Assembly: GCF_026240945.1 (NCBI RefSeq)
Contig: NZ_JAPFPY010000013.1
Location: 62,001 to 126,000, forward strand
From: Mycolicibacterium sp. J2
Lineage (GTDB): Bacteria; Actinomycetota; Actinomycetes; Mycobacteriales; Mycobacteriaceae
Length of the DNA: 64,000 nucleotides
Reading direction: 5' to 3'
The notes under the pieces are model-generated. The model had not been told where the DNA came from. It ran no database searches and worked only from the letters and a program-made list of their open reading frames with translations. Position numbers and translations under genes: made by a program. Of this stretch, positions 26,392 through 35,295 are shown in pieces (within the stretch, counting starts at the first letter, position 1; each line of letters begins with the position of its first letter).

Positions 26392-26922
26392 CTAGGACCT
26401 GGTCACGCTCTGGCGGGTCAGGCCGTCTGCGGCGCGGCTCAGTCGCGCTTCCAACGTGAGCAGACTCTGTTCGATGGTCTGGCGTTGCGCGGCGTCCAGT
26501 CCGCTGACTGCGGCGTCTTCGAGTTCGGCCCAGATCGCCTCCACGCGTCGGCGCAGCCCGATACTCGCGGGGGTGGGTTCTATCAACCAGGCCCGCTTAT
26601 CAGCCGGAGTCGGGACGCGGCGGACGAATCCTGCGGTCTCCAAACGACGGATCGACCTCGTCATGGTGGCGGCGTCGGAGTCGAGAACACGCACGAGATC
26701 GGCTTGGCGTTGAGGCCCCGCCTGCCACAGATGCATCATCACGATCTCCTGCCCGGGGTGCAGCCCCACCTCCCGCAACAGATGGCCGGCGATCATCCGA
26801 TGCAACCGCGCCACGCGGAAGATCGCGTGGCTGATGGGGCCACTCTGCGCAGCCGAAGGTACAGGGACGCTGGAATCGGGCGGTGCGTCAATCGGGTTGC
26901 CCGGGCGCGACGCGCGTTTCAT
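26392..26922 (-). CDS. MarR-family transcriptional regulator
   Basis: A 176-residue winged-helix regulator. HLLREVGLHPGQEIVMMHLW is followed by the recognition region RQADLVRVLDSDAATMTRSI and the wing TAGFVRRVPTPADKRAW. It is divergent from the old yellow enzyme gene cluster at 27129-31580 and probably represses it. Two palindromes lie in the shared promoter region, ACATATGT at 26942-26949 and a perfect 22-base one at 27024-27045. Confidence 0.92.
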   Translation of the reverse strand: MKRASRPGNPIDAPPDSSVPVPSAAQSGPISHAIFRVARLHRMIAGHLLREVGLHPGQEIVMMHLWQAGPQRQADLVRVLDSDAATMTRSIRRLETAGFVRRVPTPADKRAWLIEPTPASIGLRRRVEAIWAELEDAAVSGLDAAQRQTIEQSLLTLEARLSRAADGLTRQSVTRS

Positions 26923-27023
26923 GTCCAGTCAGGTTACTCCAACATATGTCAGTTAGCTGCACCTACACGTGCACGAACACGTTGAGGTAGAAGGCTTCAC
27001 GAGGAGGGGAATGAATCCGCACT

Positions 27024-27045
27024 GATACCTGTTCGAACAGGTATC
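27024..27045. promoter_or_regulatory. Perfect 22-bp palindrome upstream of the OYE gene
   Basis: Arms GATACCTGTTC (27024-27034) and its exact complement (27035-27045) abut with no spacer. The site is 84 bases before the old yellow enzyme ATG and about 100 bases from the MarR start, so it is a good operator candidate for MarR or another dimeric regulator. Confidence 0.75.
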
Positions 27046-27128
27046 CGGGCGGCGACGGTACGGAGCTGGCGGTGAGAACGAGGTCACAAGCCCGTGGCCT
27101 GACGAACATTCAAGACGAAGGAAAAGCC

Positions 27129-28211
27129 ATGAGTACTGTTTTCGACCCCATCACAGTCGGCGGCGTTGAACTGAAGAACCGGACTGTCATGTCGCCGATG
27201 ACGCGCAGCCGCGCATACGGCCCTGGCGCGACGCCGACGCCAAGCATGGCCGAGTACTACAGCCAACGGGCCGGCGCCGGCCTGATCATCACCGAGGGCA
27301 CGCAGCCATCGGTCATCGGGCAGGGATATCCGAACACCCCCGGTCTGCACTCCGACGAACAGGTCCAGGCGTGGCGGGTCGTCACCGACGCGGTGCACGC
27401 CAAAGGCGGTGTCATCTTCGCCCAACTCATGCACACCGGTCGCATCGGCCATCCGAGCCTGCTCCCAGCGGGCATGGCCCCCGTCGGGCCCTCACCGGTC
27501 GCTGCGGCAGGTGAGGTGTTCACCCTCGACGGCAGGCAGCCCTACGTGGTTCCCGAAGAACTTGACGAGGAGAAGATCACTCAAACGGTGCTCGACTTCG
27601 CCCAAGCGGCACGCAACGCCGTTGCCGCGGGATTCGACGGCGTCGAGGTGCACGGCGCCAACGGATATCTGCTGCATCAGTTCCTGTCCACCAACGCCAA
27701 CCTCCGCACCGACCGGTGGGGCGGATCGGTCGACAATCGTATTCGCTTGACCCTGCGTGTCATCGACGCCGTGACGGCCGCCATCGGCGCCGACCGCGTC
27801 GGTCTGCGCATCTCACCGGCCAACCCGCTCAACGACATCCAAGAGGACGGCTACCACGACACGTACCGCGCCCTGGTGGACGTCCTGGCGTCGAAGAGCC
27901 TGGCTTACCTGCATGTCATGGAGGTCGGTGATCGCGACTTCACCAACGAGCTGCGCCGTCGGTTCGGCGGAACGTTCGTCCTCAACCCCGCGACTCCCGG
28001 GGGGATCACCGGCCCAGGCGAGGTCGGCCTCGTCGAGGACGGCACCGCCGACCTCATCGCTTTCGGGGCGGCGTTCCTGGCCAACCCTGACCTACCTCGC
28101 CGTCTCGCTGAGGGTGCTGCGCTCAACACTCCTGACCGCGCCACCTTCTACGGGGGCGACGAGCGGGGTTACACGGACTACCCCGCGCTCGACGCGGTAC
28201 CGACGGCCTGA
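27129..28211 (+). CDS. Alkene reductase / old yellow enzyme-family flavoprotein
   Basis: From ATG 27129 this 360-residue FMN protein has the OYE TIM barrel: LKNRTVMSPMTRSRA, GAGLIITEGTQPS, then EVHGANGYLLHQFLSTNANL with the substrate-binding His-Asn motif, and GRIRLTL-like RTDRWGGSVDNRIR. It reduces activated C=C bonds or nitro compounds with NAD(P)H. It is the first gene of a five-gene plus-strand cluster divergent from MarR. The in-frame ATG-like start at 27072 has poorer support than the one chosen, which follows GACGAAGGAAAAGCC. Confidence 0.93.
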   Translation: MSTVFDPITVGGVELKNRTVMSPMTRSRAYGPGATPTPSMAEYYSQRAGAGLIITEGTQPSVIGQGYPNTPGLHSDEQVQAWRVVTDAVHAKGGVIFAQLMHTGRIGHPSLLPAGMAPVGPSPVAAAGEVFTLDGRQPYVVPEELDEEKITQTVLDFAQAARNAVAAGFDGVEVHGANGYLLHQFLSTNANLRTDRWGGSVDNRIRLTLRVIDAVTAAIGADRVGLRISPANPLNDIQEDGYHDTYRALVDVLASKSLAYLHVMEVGDRDFTNELRRRFGGTFVLNPATPGGITGPGEVGLVEDGTADLIAFGAAFLANPDLPRRLAEGAALNTPDRATFYGGDERGYTDYPALDAVPTA

Positions 28212-28240
28212 TATCGAGACGGGGATCTGAGGAGACTGAT

Positions 28241-29014
28241 ATGAGTTCGACATTCGAGGGCCGCGTCGCGCTGGTGACCGGCGGAAGCCGCGGCATCGGT
28301 GCTGCGATAGCGTCTCGACTGGCCGACGCCGGTGCCACGGTTGCGGTCAACTACCGGTCCAACGCCGGCGTAGCACGGGAGCTCGTCGAGGACCTGCGCT
28401 CGCGTGGACACCGCGCTGAAGCGTTCGGTGGGGACGTGACCGACCCAGCTCAGATCGCCGACGTCGTCGCCAACGTCGTCGAGGAGTTCGGCGCCCTGCA
28501 TCTGCTGGCCAGCAATGCCGGTGTCGAACACTTCGCACGACTGGCCGACATCACGATCGACGATTTCGAGAAGGTGTTCCGCACCAACGTCGCCGGCCAG
28601 TTGTTCGCGGTGCAGGTCGCGGCGGCCGTCATGCCCGCGGGCAGTCGCATCGTGTTGACCTCGTCGGTCAGCGCGCGCATCGCCGTCCATCACCACACGC
28701 TGTACGCCGCCAGTAAGGCCGCGGTGTCCGCCATGGCGCTCAATCTCGCACCGGAACTGGCCGAGGCCGGCATCGCCATCAACGCCGTCGCGCCCGGTGG
28801 AACCGCCACCGACATGGCCGCCGAGAACGGAGCCGACTACGTCCATCCGGCCCTGGCGGACGTTGCGCCGGACGATGTGACCCGGTCGATGAATGCCCTC
28901 GGCCGGCTCGCGCGGCCTGAGGAGATCGCCGATGCAGTCTGTTTCCTGTTGTCGCAGAGCGCTTCTTACATCACCGGCTCCACCCTCGACGTCGCCGGCG
29001 GATGGATGCGGTGA
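28241..29014 (+). CDS. SDR-family oxidoreductase
   Basis: A 257-residue short-chain dehydrogenase of the 3-oxoacyl-reductase type. It has the cofactor motif TGGSRGIGAAIASRLAD, the motif LASNAG, the catalytic serine in LTSSVSARIA and the Tyr/Lys pair in HTLYAASKAA, where Tyr is in LYAASK. The N-terminal Arg signature suggests NADP(H). It follows the old yellow enzyme with a 29-base gap, so both likely act on the same carbonyl compound. Confidence 0.92.
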   Translation: MSSTFEGRVALVTGGSRGIGAAIASRLADAGATVAVNYRSNAGVARELVEDLRSRGHRAEAFGGDVTDPAQIADVVANVVEEFGALHLLASNAGVEHFARLADITIDDFEKVFRTNVAGQLFAVQVAAAVMPAGSRIVLTSSVSARIAVHHHTLYAASKAAVSAMALNLAPELAEAGIAINAVAPGGTATDMAAENGADYVHPALADVAPDDVTRSMNALGRLARPEEIADAVCFLLSQSASYITGSTLDVAGGWMR

Positions 29015-29057
29015 TGGCGGACTCGCTCGAGGTTGGGCAGCGCAACGGAGGTGGTCG

Positions 29058-29453
29058 ATGAGTACACGTGCCGAGCTCGAAGAGTTGTACACCGCGTATC
29101 TGGACGCGTGCAACGCTCATGACCTCGACAAGATGACGAGGTTCTACGGACCGACGATTCGGGTCAACGACGCCCCGATGCAACGCGATACCGTGGCGAC
29201 CCAGTTCGCTCCCATCTTCGCCGCGTTTCCGGATTGGCATTGGAAAGTCCGGAATCTCGCGATCGACGGAGCTCTGGTCTCGCTGCACTTCACCGTCACC
29301 GGTACTCACCGTGGGGCCTATCTCGGTGTGCCGCCGACGAATCGGCGGGTGGCGATCGCGCAGTTCACCGTCTACCGGGTGGAGAACAACCTGTTCGCCG
29401 ATGTGTGGGACCTGGCCGACATGGCCGCCATTCCGGCGCAGCTCGGCGCGTGA
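29058..29453 (+). CDS. SnoaL-like (NTF2-fold) protein
   Basis: A 131-residue NTF2-fold protein with LEELYTAYLDACNAHDLDKM, FAAFPDWHWKVRNLAIDG and TGTHRGAYLGVPPTNRRV, the pattern of SnoaL-like cyclases and related proteins. It sits between the SDR and the quinone reductase and probably binds an intermediate of the same pathway. GGAGGTGGTCG precedes the ATG. Confidence 0.88.
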   Translation: MSTRAELEELYTAYLDACNAHDLDKMTRFYGPTIRVNDAPMQRDTVATQFAPIFAAFPDWHWKVRNLAIDGALVSLHFTVTGTHRGAYLGVPPTNRRVAIAQFTVYRVENNLFADVWDLADMAAIPAQLGA

Positions 29454-29585
29454 TTGTCACCCGCTGACATGGTGAATACCCCAGTGGGCAGCGCGTTTGC
29501 GTTGGCCGCGGAGTCGGCGGGTCGATCAGGGTGCTGTCACGGAACCGTTTCATTTATGTACGCCGGATGGGGATGAGGGAGTGGC

Positions 29586-30587
29586 ATGCGCGCCATCTAC
29601 TACGACAGGCAGGGCCCGGCAGGGGATGTTCTGCGATTCGGTGAACTGCCTCGTCCCCGAATCGGCGCAGGCGAGGTGCTCGTCCGCGTGCACGTCTCGG
29701 CAGTCAACCCGAGTGATGTCAAGAATCGGATCGGATTCGTGGGGCCCATGCGGTACCCGCGGATCATCCCGCACCAGGACGGCGCGGGAATCGTCGAGGC
29801 GGTGGGGGCGGGCGTCACGCCGGAGCGCATCGGCGAACGGGTCTGGATCTACGAGGCTCAGACCGGCAGAGCGGCAGGTACAGCGGCGGAGTATGTCGCC
29901 GTGCCCGCGCAGAACGCCGTCCCACTGCCCGAGGAGGTTTCGTTCGAGGTCGGTGCGACTCTGGGAGTGCCGGCGATGACGGCGCACCGGTGCCTGTTCG
30001 CCGACGGCAGGCTCGAAGGTCGGCGCGTTCTGGTGCACGGCGGAGCAGGGGCCGTGGGCGCCGCAGCCATCCAGCTCGCGACGTGGAGGGGCGCCAGGGT
30101 GGTTGCGACGGTGCGCCGAGCCGAGCAGGTGGATGCGGCCCGGCGGGCCGGCGCCGAGTCGGTACTGGTCTCCGGAAGTGCGGACACGGCGAACCTGCGA
30201 ACGGCCCTCGGAGACTGCGGGGCCGACCGCATCGTCGACGTCGCCGTGAACGAAAATCTGGACATCGATCTGGCTGCATTGGCCGACGGCGGTGTCATCA
30301 GCGCCTACTCGACCGCTTCCCCGTCGGACGAGGTCTGTCTCCCGATGGTGCGGGCGATGGTCGCCAACGCTGCGGTTCGCTTCGTCTACGTGTACACGGT
30401 GCCTGTGCAGGCCAAAGTGGCCGCCGTCGCCGACATCGACGACTGTCTGCGCAACGGGGGTCTTCGTCCCAGAATCGGCCTTGTGGTACCGCTCGCACGC
30501 ACCGCCGAGGCTCATCTGGCTGTGGAGGCCGGCGCCGCGGCCGGCAGGGTGCTGATCCGCGTCGTCGACGAACCGGCCGATCAGTGA
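29586..30587 (+). CDS. Zinc-free quinone oxidoreductase-like MDR protein
   Basis: A 333-residue medium-chain reductase. The GroES-like domain starts MRAIYYDRQGPAGDVLRFGE with VSAVNPSDVKNRIG, and the NADPH-binding motif is VLVHGGAGAVGAAAIQLA. No zinc ligands are seen, so it is of the quinone oxidoreductase type. It would transfer hydride from NADPH to quinones or enones. Third enzyme of the MarR-flanked cluster. Confidence 0.92.
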   Translation: MRAIYYDRQGPAGDVLRFGELPRPRIGAGEVLVRVHVSAVNPSDVKNRIGFVGPMRYPRIIPHQDGAGIVEAVGAGVTPERIGERVWIYEAQTGRAAGTAAEYVAVPAQNAVPLPEEVSFEVGATLGVPAMTAHRCLFADGRLEGRRVLVHGGAGAVGAAAIQLATWRGARVVATVRRAEQVDAARRAGAESVLVSGSADTANLRTALGDCGADRIVDVAVNENLDIDLAALADGGVISAYSTASPSDEVCLPMVRAMVANAAVRFVYVYTVPVQAKVAAVADIDDCLRNGGLRPRIGLVVPLARTAEAHLAVEAGAAAGRVLIRVVDEPADQ

Positions 30588-30683
30588 GGTCGGTGACGAC
30601 GCGAGTCAAAGGCCGGCAAGACGAGCAGTGCGAGGCCACGGCCCCGTGCCCCGCAAAGACGGAATGACCGAAAGGAACCAGAC

Positions 30684-31580
30684 ATGACCGACTACGGAAG
30701 AAAACTGCAATTCGGGGTTTTCGTGACTCCGAGTCCAGATCTGCTCGACAACAGCTACGCCATCGCCGAGATCGCCGACGAGCAAGTGGATTTCATTGGC
30801 GTACAAGATCATCCCTATCAGAAGCACTTCTTCGAAGCGTGGGCGTTCATGGCTACCCTGTTGGCTCGCACCCAACGGGTACGGGTGGTGCCTGACGTTG
30901 CAAACCTCCCGCTGCACAACCCGGCGGTCCTGGCCAAGACGGCGGCGAGCCTGGACGTCATCTCCGGCGGGCGGGTGGAGCTGGCCCTCGGAGCGGGAGC
31001 GTTCTGGGATGCGATCGCCGCCATGGGCGGGCCGCGACGGACGCCGGGCGAGGCCGCCCAGGCGCTGCGGGATGCGGTCGAAGTGACCCGACTCATGTGG
31101 TCAGGCGAGCGTTCGGTCAAATACGCCGGGGATTTTTACGGGCTGCAGGGCGTGCACCCCGGACCCCGACCTGCCCACGAGATGCAGATCTGGCTCGGTG
31201 TGGGTGGGCCGAAACTGCTGCGATACCTCGGCGGGCACGCCGACGGGTGGCTCCCGTCGAACTCCTACTTCCCACCGGAGGCGCTCCCAGGCATGAACGA
31301 GCAGATCGACCGGGGTGCGGCCGAAGCCGGGCGCGACCCGGGTTCAATCATCCGTGCGTACAACGTCTTCGGCGAGATCAACCAGCGGGCGTCCGGCGAT
31401 CCATTCAGAGGAACGGTCTCACAGTGGACCGATGAGCTGACGGCGCTGGCCGTCGACACCGGCATGGACACCTTCATCTTCGGCGCCCCCGATGACGACC
31501 TCACACAGACCAGGCTTTTCATCGAGGAGGTGGCGCCTGCGGTGCGCGACGCGGTAACCGAGCGAAGAGGACAGCGATGA
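30684..31580 (+). CDS. LLM-class flavin-dependent oxidoreductase
   Basis: A 298-residue luciferase-like protein: KLQFGVFVTPSPDLLDNSYA, then VVPDVANLPLHNPAVLAKTA, SGGRVELALGAGAFWDAIAA and GVGGPKLLRYLGGHADGWLP. These match the F420- or FMN-dependent branch. It ends the OYE-SDR-SnoaL-quinone reductase series on the plus strand. AAAGGAACCAGAC precedes the ATG. The substrate is unknown. Confidence 0.92.
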   Translation: MTDYGRKLQFGVFVTPSPDLLDNSYAIAEIADEQVDFIGVQDHPYQKHFFEAWAFMATLLARTQRVRVVPDVANLPLHNPAVLAKTAASLDVISGGRVELALGAGAFWDAIAAMGGPRRTPGEAAQALRDAVEVTRLMWSGERSVKYAGDFYGLQGVHPGPRPAHEMQIWLGVGGPKLLRYLGGHADGWLPSNSYFPPEALPGMNEQIDRGAAEAGRDPGSIIRAYNVFGEINQRASGDPFRGTVSQWTDELTALAVDTGMDTFIFGAPDDDLTQTRLFIEEVAPAVRDAVTERRGQR

Positions 31581-31767
31581 GCATCAGTTTGCGTGTCGCG
31601 TCAAAGCCAGCGTGGCGCAGCGGCAATGGTGTCAGGCCGCTAGTCTTCTGAGCGTAAGCCGGTGGCGCCACGTCCGGCTGACCTCGCTCCCTTCGACCTC
31701 TGACCTTCGGCCGCAACCGGCCGTCGTAGCCCAGGGCCCCGTGTCCTCGTGCTTTACCGGATCAGCC

Positions 31768-33033
31768 TCAAATGAGGCATCGCCCCACAGTCAGAACCGT
31801 CGCTACCAGCGCCGTCCCACTGGCCATCGCGGCGACGTTACCGATGAACGGATGGAAGTCTGCGGGCAGTCTGCGGGCGATCGCTGCTGCCACCGGCGGT
31901 CCGACCAATGCGCCCAGGACCGCGCCGACCACGATGGACTGCAGTGAGCCGCCGCACATGATGACGGTTGCTGGAGCGATGGAGACCACCGGCACGAAGC
32001 TGGGATACCAGCCGTACTTGGCCCATTGTCGGTGCCACAGCGTCACAGAGAGCGCAGAGGTCATGATCTGCGCGCCCAGCAGCCGGGGTAGCAGCTCTCC
32101 GGCACCGCTCGCGAGTGCCGGAGATAGGAGAAAAGAAAGCATGATGCCCAAAAGGAGTGCAGCACCCGCCCATTCGTTTCCGATGAACTGCGCCTCGGCG
32201 AAATCGGCCATTATGCGGCGAGCCAACCACTTCGGCCCTTGCGGTGCGGTGTCTCGGAATGTGTGTGGTGACCTCGCGTGGCAGCGGGGCACGGCGACCA
32301 GCCGTACGGGAATCCACGGGAGATGACGACACAGCGCGAAGGCGATGACCGCACTGACCCACATGCCAGTGGTGGCACCGATGACGTTGGGCAGACCCAA
32401 CGGACGGCAGCAGAGATTCACCACTGCGAGTGCGATCGGTGTGGTCAGGCCGGCGCCGAGTGCGGCGCCGGTCAGCAACACTGGCGTACTGCCGCCGTAG
32501 AGCAGCACGACCGCAGCCGGCACCGAGGCGAATGGAACAAACGTTGGCTGCCAGATTCCGGACGCGGCGATGGTCCAGCCCCACGCCAGGTTGCTGAAGA
32601 CCAGCCCCAACGCTGCGCTGCCCAGCGCCCACGGGAACAATCCGGTTCCCGAGGTGACGGGGAAGCCGGCCCAGCGGCTCTCGTGCGCATGACCACGGTG
32701 TGCGGCGTATCCACCGAGCAGCATGAGGACACCGGCAAAAGCCGCGTGAGCGTAGCCCGGCTCGGTGGTGTCGCCGAGTGTCCACAGTAGGAGGGCACCG
32801 ACATCCGTGTAGTTACCACTCCACGGCGCGGCCCCGACGAGCGTTCTCGCCATCGACGCCTGCAGGAACTGGAGACCGAGAAGCAGCACCATCGCCAGCA
32901 CGACGATCACCGCGGCGCTCGACCACAGGATCACCGGCCGAGATCGCGGTCGTGGACTTGGTAGAGCGGATGGCCCACTGCCGGCGGCTCTTTGAACTTC
33001 ACACGGCGGTGGGGGTGGGCGCGAATCGGCCAT
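31768..33033 (-). CDS. Integral membrane protein with internal repeat
   Basis: From ATG 33033 (preceded by GTGGAGGAGTCCGGCG) the protein has 421 residues and some ten membrane spans. I do not recognise its family. Two halves resemble each other: WQPTFVPFASVPAAVVLLYG followed by GGSTPVLLTGAALGAGLTTP, and WYPSFVPVVSIAPATVIMCG followed by GGSLQSIVVGAVLGALVGPP. Each is followed by an IG...M block. This points to an internally duplicated transporter or channel. A start at 33150 would add 39 residues without support. Confidence 0.72.
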   Translation of the reverse strand: MADSRPPPPPCEVQRAAGSGPSALPSPRPRSRPVILWSSAAVIVVLAMVLLLGLQFLQASMARTLVGAAPWSGNYTDVGALLLWTLGDTTEPGYAHAAFAGVLMLLGGYAAHRGHAHESRWAGFPVTSGTGLFPWALGSAALGLVFSNLAWGWTIAASGIWQPTFVPFASVPAAVVLLYGGSTPVLLTGAALGAGLTTPIALAVVNLCCRPLGLPNVIGATTGMWVSAVIAFALCRHLPWIPVRLVAVPRCHARSPHTFRDTAPQGPKWLARRIMADFAEAQFIGNEWAGAALLLGIMLSFLLSPALASGAGELLPRLLGAQIMTSALSVTLWHRQWAKYGWYPSFVPVVSIAPATVIMCGGSLQSIVVGAVLGALVGPPVAAAIARRLPADFHPFIGNVAAMASGTALVATVLTVGRCLI

Positions 33034-33411
33034 CGCCGGACTCCTCCACTCGATACGTGGCTCACTGCGCCGAATGTCGACCGCGATGCAGAGTCGTGCC
33101 ACAGCACCCGTGCCCCGCCTGTCATCGCGCTGTGTCCTGTGAGTTTGCACGCGAGCGCGATCGCGATAAAGACGCAGTATGCGATCGCTGCCATGGGCTT
33201 AGACGATCAATTCGACGGGACGTGGCCACAACCACAGCCATCCTGGATGCCGTAGCCATCTGACTACTCTGCGGGCGTACAAGATGCGTTGTGCGCGACG
33301 TCGTCTGATCGGTATGGGCGATGGCTGCAATGGAGTTTTCCGTCTTGTTCTGCGTGACCACTGCCGTGCAGCCTTGAGCTGATCATCAATCAATCTCTGA
33401 GAAGGTGCCCT
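33034..33411. other. Divergent intergenic region
   Basis: Between the membrane protein and the alpha/beta hydrolase no convincing gene is seen on either strand. It must hold both divergent promoters. GAGAAGGTGCCCT before 33412 is the likely ribosome binding site of the hydrolase. Confidence 0.5.
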
Positions 33412-34293
33412 GTGAACCCGTTCAGTACCCGCTATCGCACCGTGACCATCGATGGTCAACAGGTCTTCTACCGAGAGGCCGGTGACCCCGCGAAACCGAC
33501 AGTGCTCCTACTGCACGGCTTTCCGTCCAGCTCGCACATGTTCCGCAACCTGATCCCATCCCTGTCTGACGAGTTTCATCTGGTCGCCCCCGACCACATC
33601 GGCTTCGGGCGTTCATCGATGCCGTCGGTGAACCAATTCACCTACAGCTTCGACCGGCTCACCGAGATCACCGAGAAACTGATCGACCACCTCGGGCTGG
33701 AGCGATTTGCGATCTATATCCACGACTACGGCGCGCCGATCGGCTTGCGGATCGCCAGCACCCGCCCCGACCGCATCACCGCCATCATCAGCCAAAGCGG
33801 CAATGCCTACATGGAGGGCTTCACCCCGTTCTGGGACGTACTCTTCGCTCACGCGAAGGACCGCGCCGCCAACGAAGACGCCGTGCGCCAATACCTGACG
33901 GCCGACAAGACACGGTGGCAGTACACCCATGGAGTCCCCGCAGACCGCCTCGACCGCATCGCCCCGGAGGCCTGGCTGCTCGATCAAGCCGGTCTGGACC
34001 GCAACGGAAACGACGCCATCCAGCTCCAGCTGTTCTGGGACTACCAATTCAACCTGGACGGCTACCCCAAGTTCCAGGAGTACTTCCGCACCCACCAACC
34101 ACCGCTACTGGTCACCTGGGGCAAGAACGACGAAATCTTCGGGGCCGCAGGCGCCGAGGCGTACCGCACAGATCTCCCCAACGGCGAAATCCACCTGCTC
34201 GACGCCGGGCACTTCGCATTGGAAACGCACGGCGAAGAGATCAGTGACTACATTCGGAGCTTCCTGAACCGAATCGACGACAACGAACGATGA
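33412..34293 (+). CDS. Alpha/beta hydrolase, epoxide hydrolase/dehalogenase-like
   Basis: A 293-residue alpha/beta hydrolase with a catalytic aspartate rather than serine: LLLHGFPSSSHMFRNLIP, the nucleophile elbow IHDYGAPIGLR, acid residues in WGKNDEIFG, and His in LLDAGHFALETH. Asp-type enzymes open epoxides or remove halogens through an ester intermediate. HDYG is closer to epoxide hydrolases than to haloalkane dehalogenases, which usually have HDWG. Its stop overlaps the ATG of the next gene, so the two are coupled. Confidence 0.88.
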   Translation: MNPFSTRYRTVTIDGQQVFYREAGDPAKPTVLLLHGFPSSSHMFRNLIPSLSDEFHLVAPDHIGFGRSSMPSVNQFTYSFDRLTEITEKLIDHLGLERFAIYIHDYGAPIGLRIASTRPDRITAIISQSGNAYMEGFTPFWDVLFAHAKDRAANEDAVRQYLTADKTRWQYTHGVPADRLDRIAPEAWLLDQAGLDRNGNDAIQLQLFWDYQFNLDGYPKFQEYFRTHQPPLLVTWGKNDEIFGAAGAEAYRTDLPNGEIHLLDAGHFALETHGEEISDYIRSFLNRIDDNER

Positions 34294-35240
34294 CTGGCGG
34301 CCCCGTCATCCCGCGTCGCGCACCCCGTTCGGCGGGGGATGACGGGACCGATGCGCAGCGTGTCGTCGTCAACACCGTCGACGCGCTCTGGTCCGCGTCG
34401 CACCACCAACACAGGGCGGTCAGCGCTCGGGTGCCCAACGACGAATGTGAGAGAAGCCCCGCTGCAGTCCACCGAAATCTTACGGGGTCACACCGCCATC
34501 CGAGTGGCCGCTCGTGCGAAGCCGTACGAGCGGACATTGTTGAATATCTATTGGCGGACAGTGACTTCCGAGTAGCGTTGGCGTCGCTGTGTCTTCCCGG
34601 GGGGAGCCGCATCGGGGTGCTCGGCGCATCCATGGGCGTTGATGCTGTCCATTGGGTCGCACTGCTGAGCGATGTACTGGCCGCGGCCCGAACCCATGTC
34701 GAGCTCGTCGATCACTGCTCGACCGGATGCACCACAACGGAGGCGCTCGCGGCACTGCCGGGTCTCATATCGCAAAGACCCCAACACATCCTGATCATGC
34801 TGGGGGTCGACGATGCTCGCCGCCACGGTGCCGCCTCTGGCGTTTTGCGCGTCTCGATGGCGGAGACGCATCGCAACCTGTCAGCGCTGCAAGCCATGGC
34901 CCAAGGCGAGGCCCATGTGGGGACGACGCTGATCACCCCTCCGCCAGCTGATCCACGGCACGAACAGAGCGCCGATTCCTATTGGCTGGCAGAGGATCTG
35001 AACAGTGTTGCCAACATGGTCAGAAGCATCGATCCCGACGCGGTCTGTCTGCGTACGGGTACGCCGCCGTCCCAGGACTACTGGTTGGCAGACGGCGTAC
35101 ACCCGTCGGTGGTCGGACACACCGACATCGTCCGTAGGATCATCACCCACTTCAGTCGGGCACATCAGCCGGAGGAGAGTTGCCGAACTCGGATGGGTGC
35201 GGCGTCGCCCAACGCGCCGACGACCGCCTCCCGTGGGTGA
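34290..35240 (+). CDS. SGNH/GDSL-like protein with altered catalytic blocks
   Basis: A 316-residue protein with the outline of the SGNH hydrolase fold from about residue 105. Block I reads RIGVLGASMGVD (GAS instead of GDS), block III reads MLGVDDA (Asp for Asn), and the final block DGVHPSVVGH keeps the Asp and His. The first 75 residues are low in hydrophobics and may not all be coding. It overlaps the upstream hydrolase by four bases and is followed by a flavoprotein gene. It may be a divergent esterase or a catalytically weak relative. Confidence 0.65.
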   Translation: MTGGPVIPRRAPRSAGDDGTDAQRVVVNTVDALWSASHHQHRAVSARVPNDECERSPAAVHRNLTGSHRHPSGRSCEAVRADIVEYLLADSDFRVALASLCLPGGSRIGVLGASMGVDAVHWVALLSDVLAAARTHVELVDHCSTGCTTTEALAALPGLISQRPQHILIMLGVDDARRHGAASGVLRVSMAETHRNLSALQAMAQGEAHVGTTLITPPPADPRHEQSADSYWLAEDLNSVANMVRSIDPDAVCLRTGTPPSQDYWLADGVHPSVVGHTDIVRRIITHFSRAHQPEESCRTRMGAASPNAPTTASRG

Positions 35241-35295
35241 GCGACGGATCCGTCGAGGCACGTCGCCTGGTGCCGACGACAGAAGAATCCAGCTC

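Noticed and set aside
27024..27045. Mycobacterial LexA (SOS) box
   Set aside because: The centre contains GTTCGAAC, but the SOS box needs GAAC first and GTTC after a four-base spacer. The half-sites here are in the reverse order.
31577..31651. A 24-codon frame overlapping the LLM stop by ATGA
   Set aside because: Overlap type is right, but the product is too short and of no recognisable kind.
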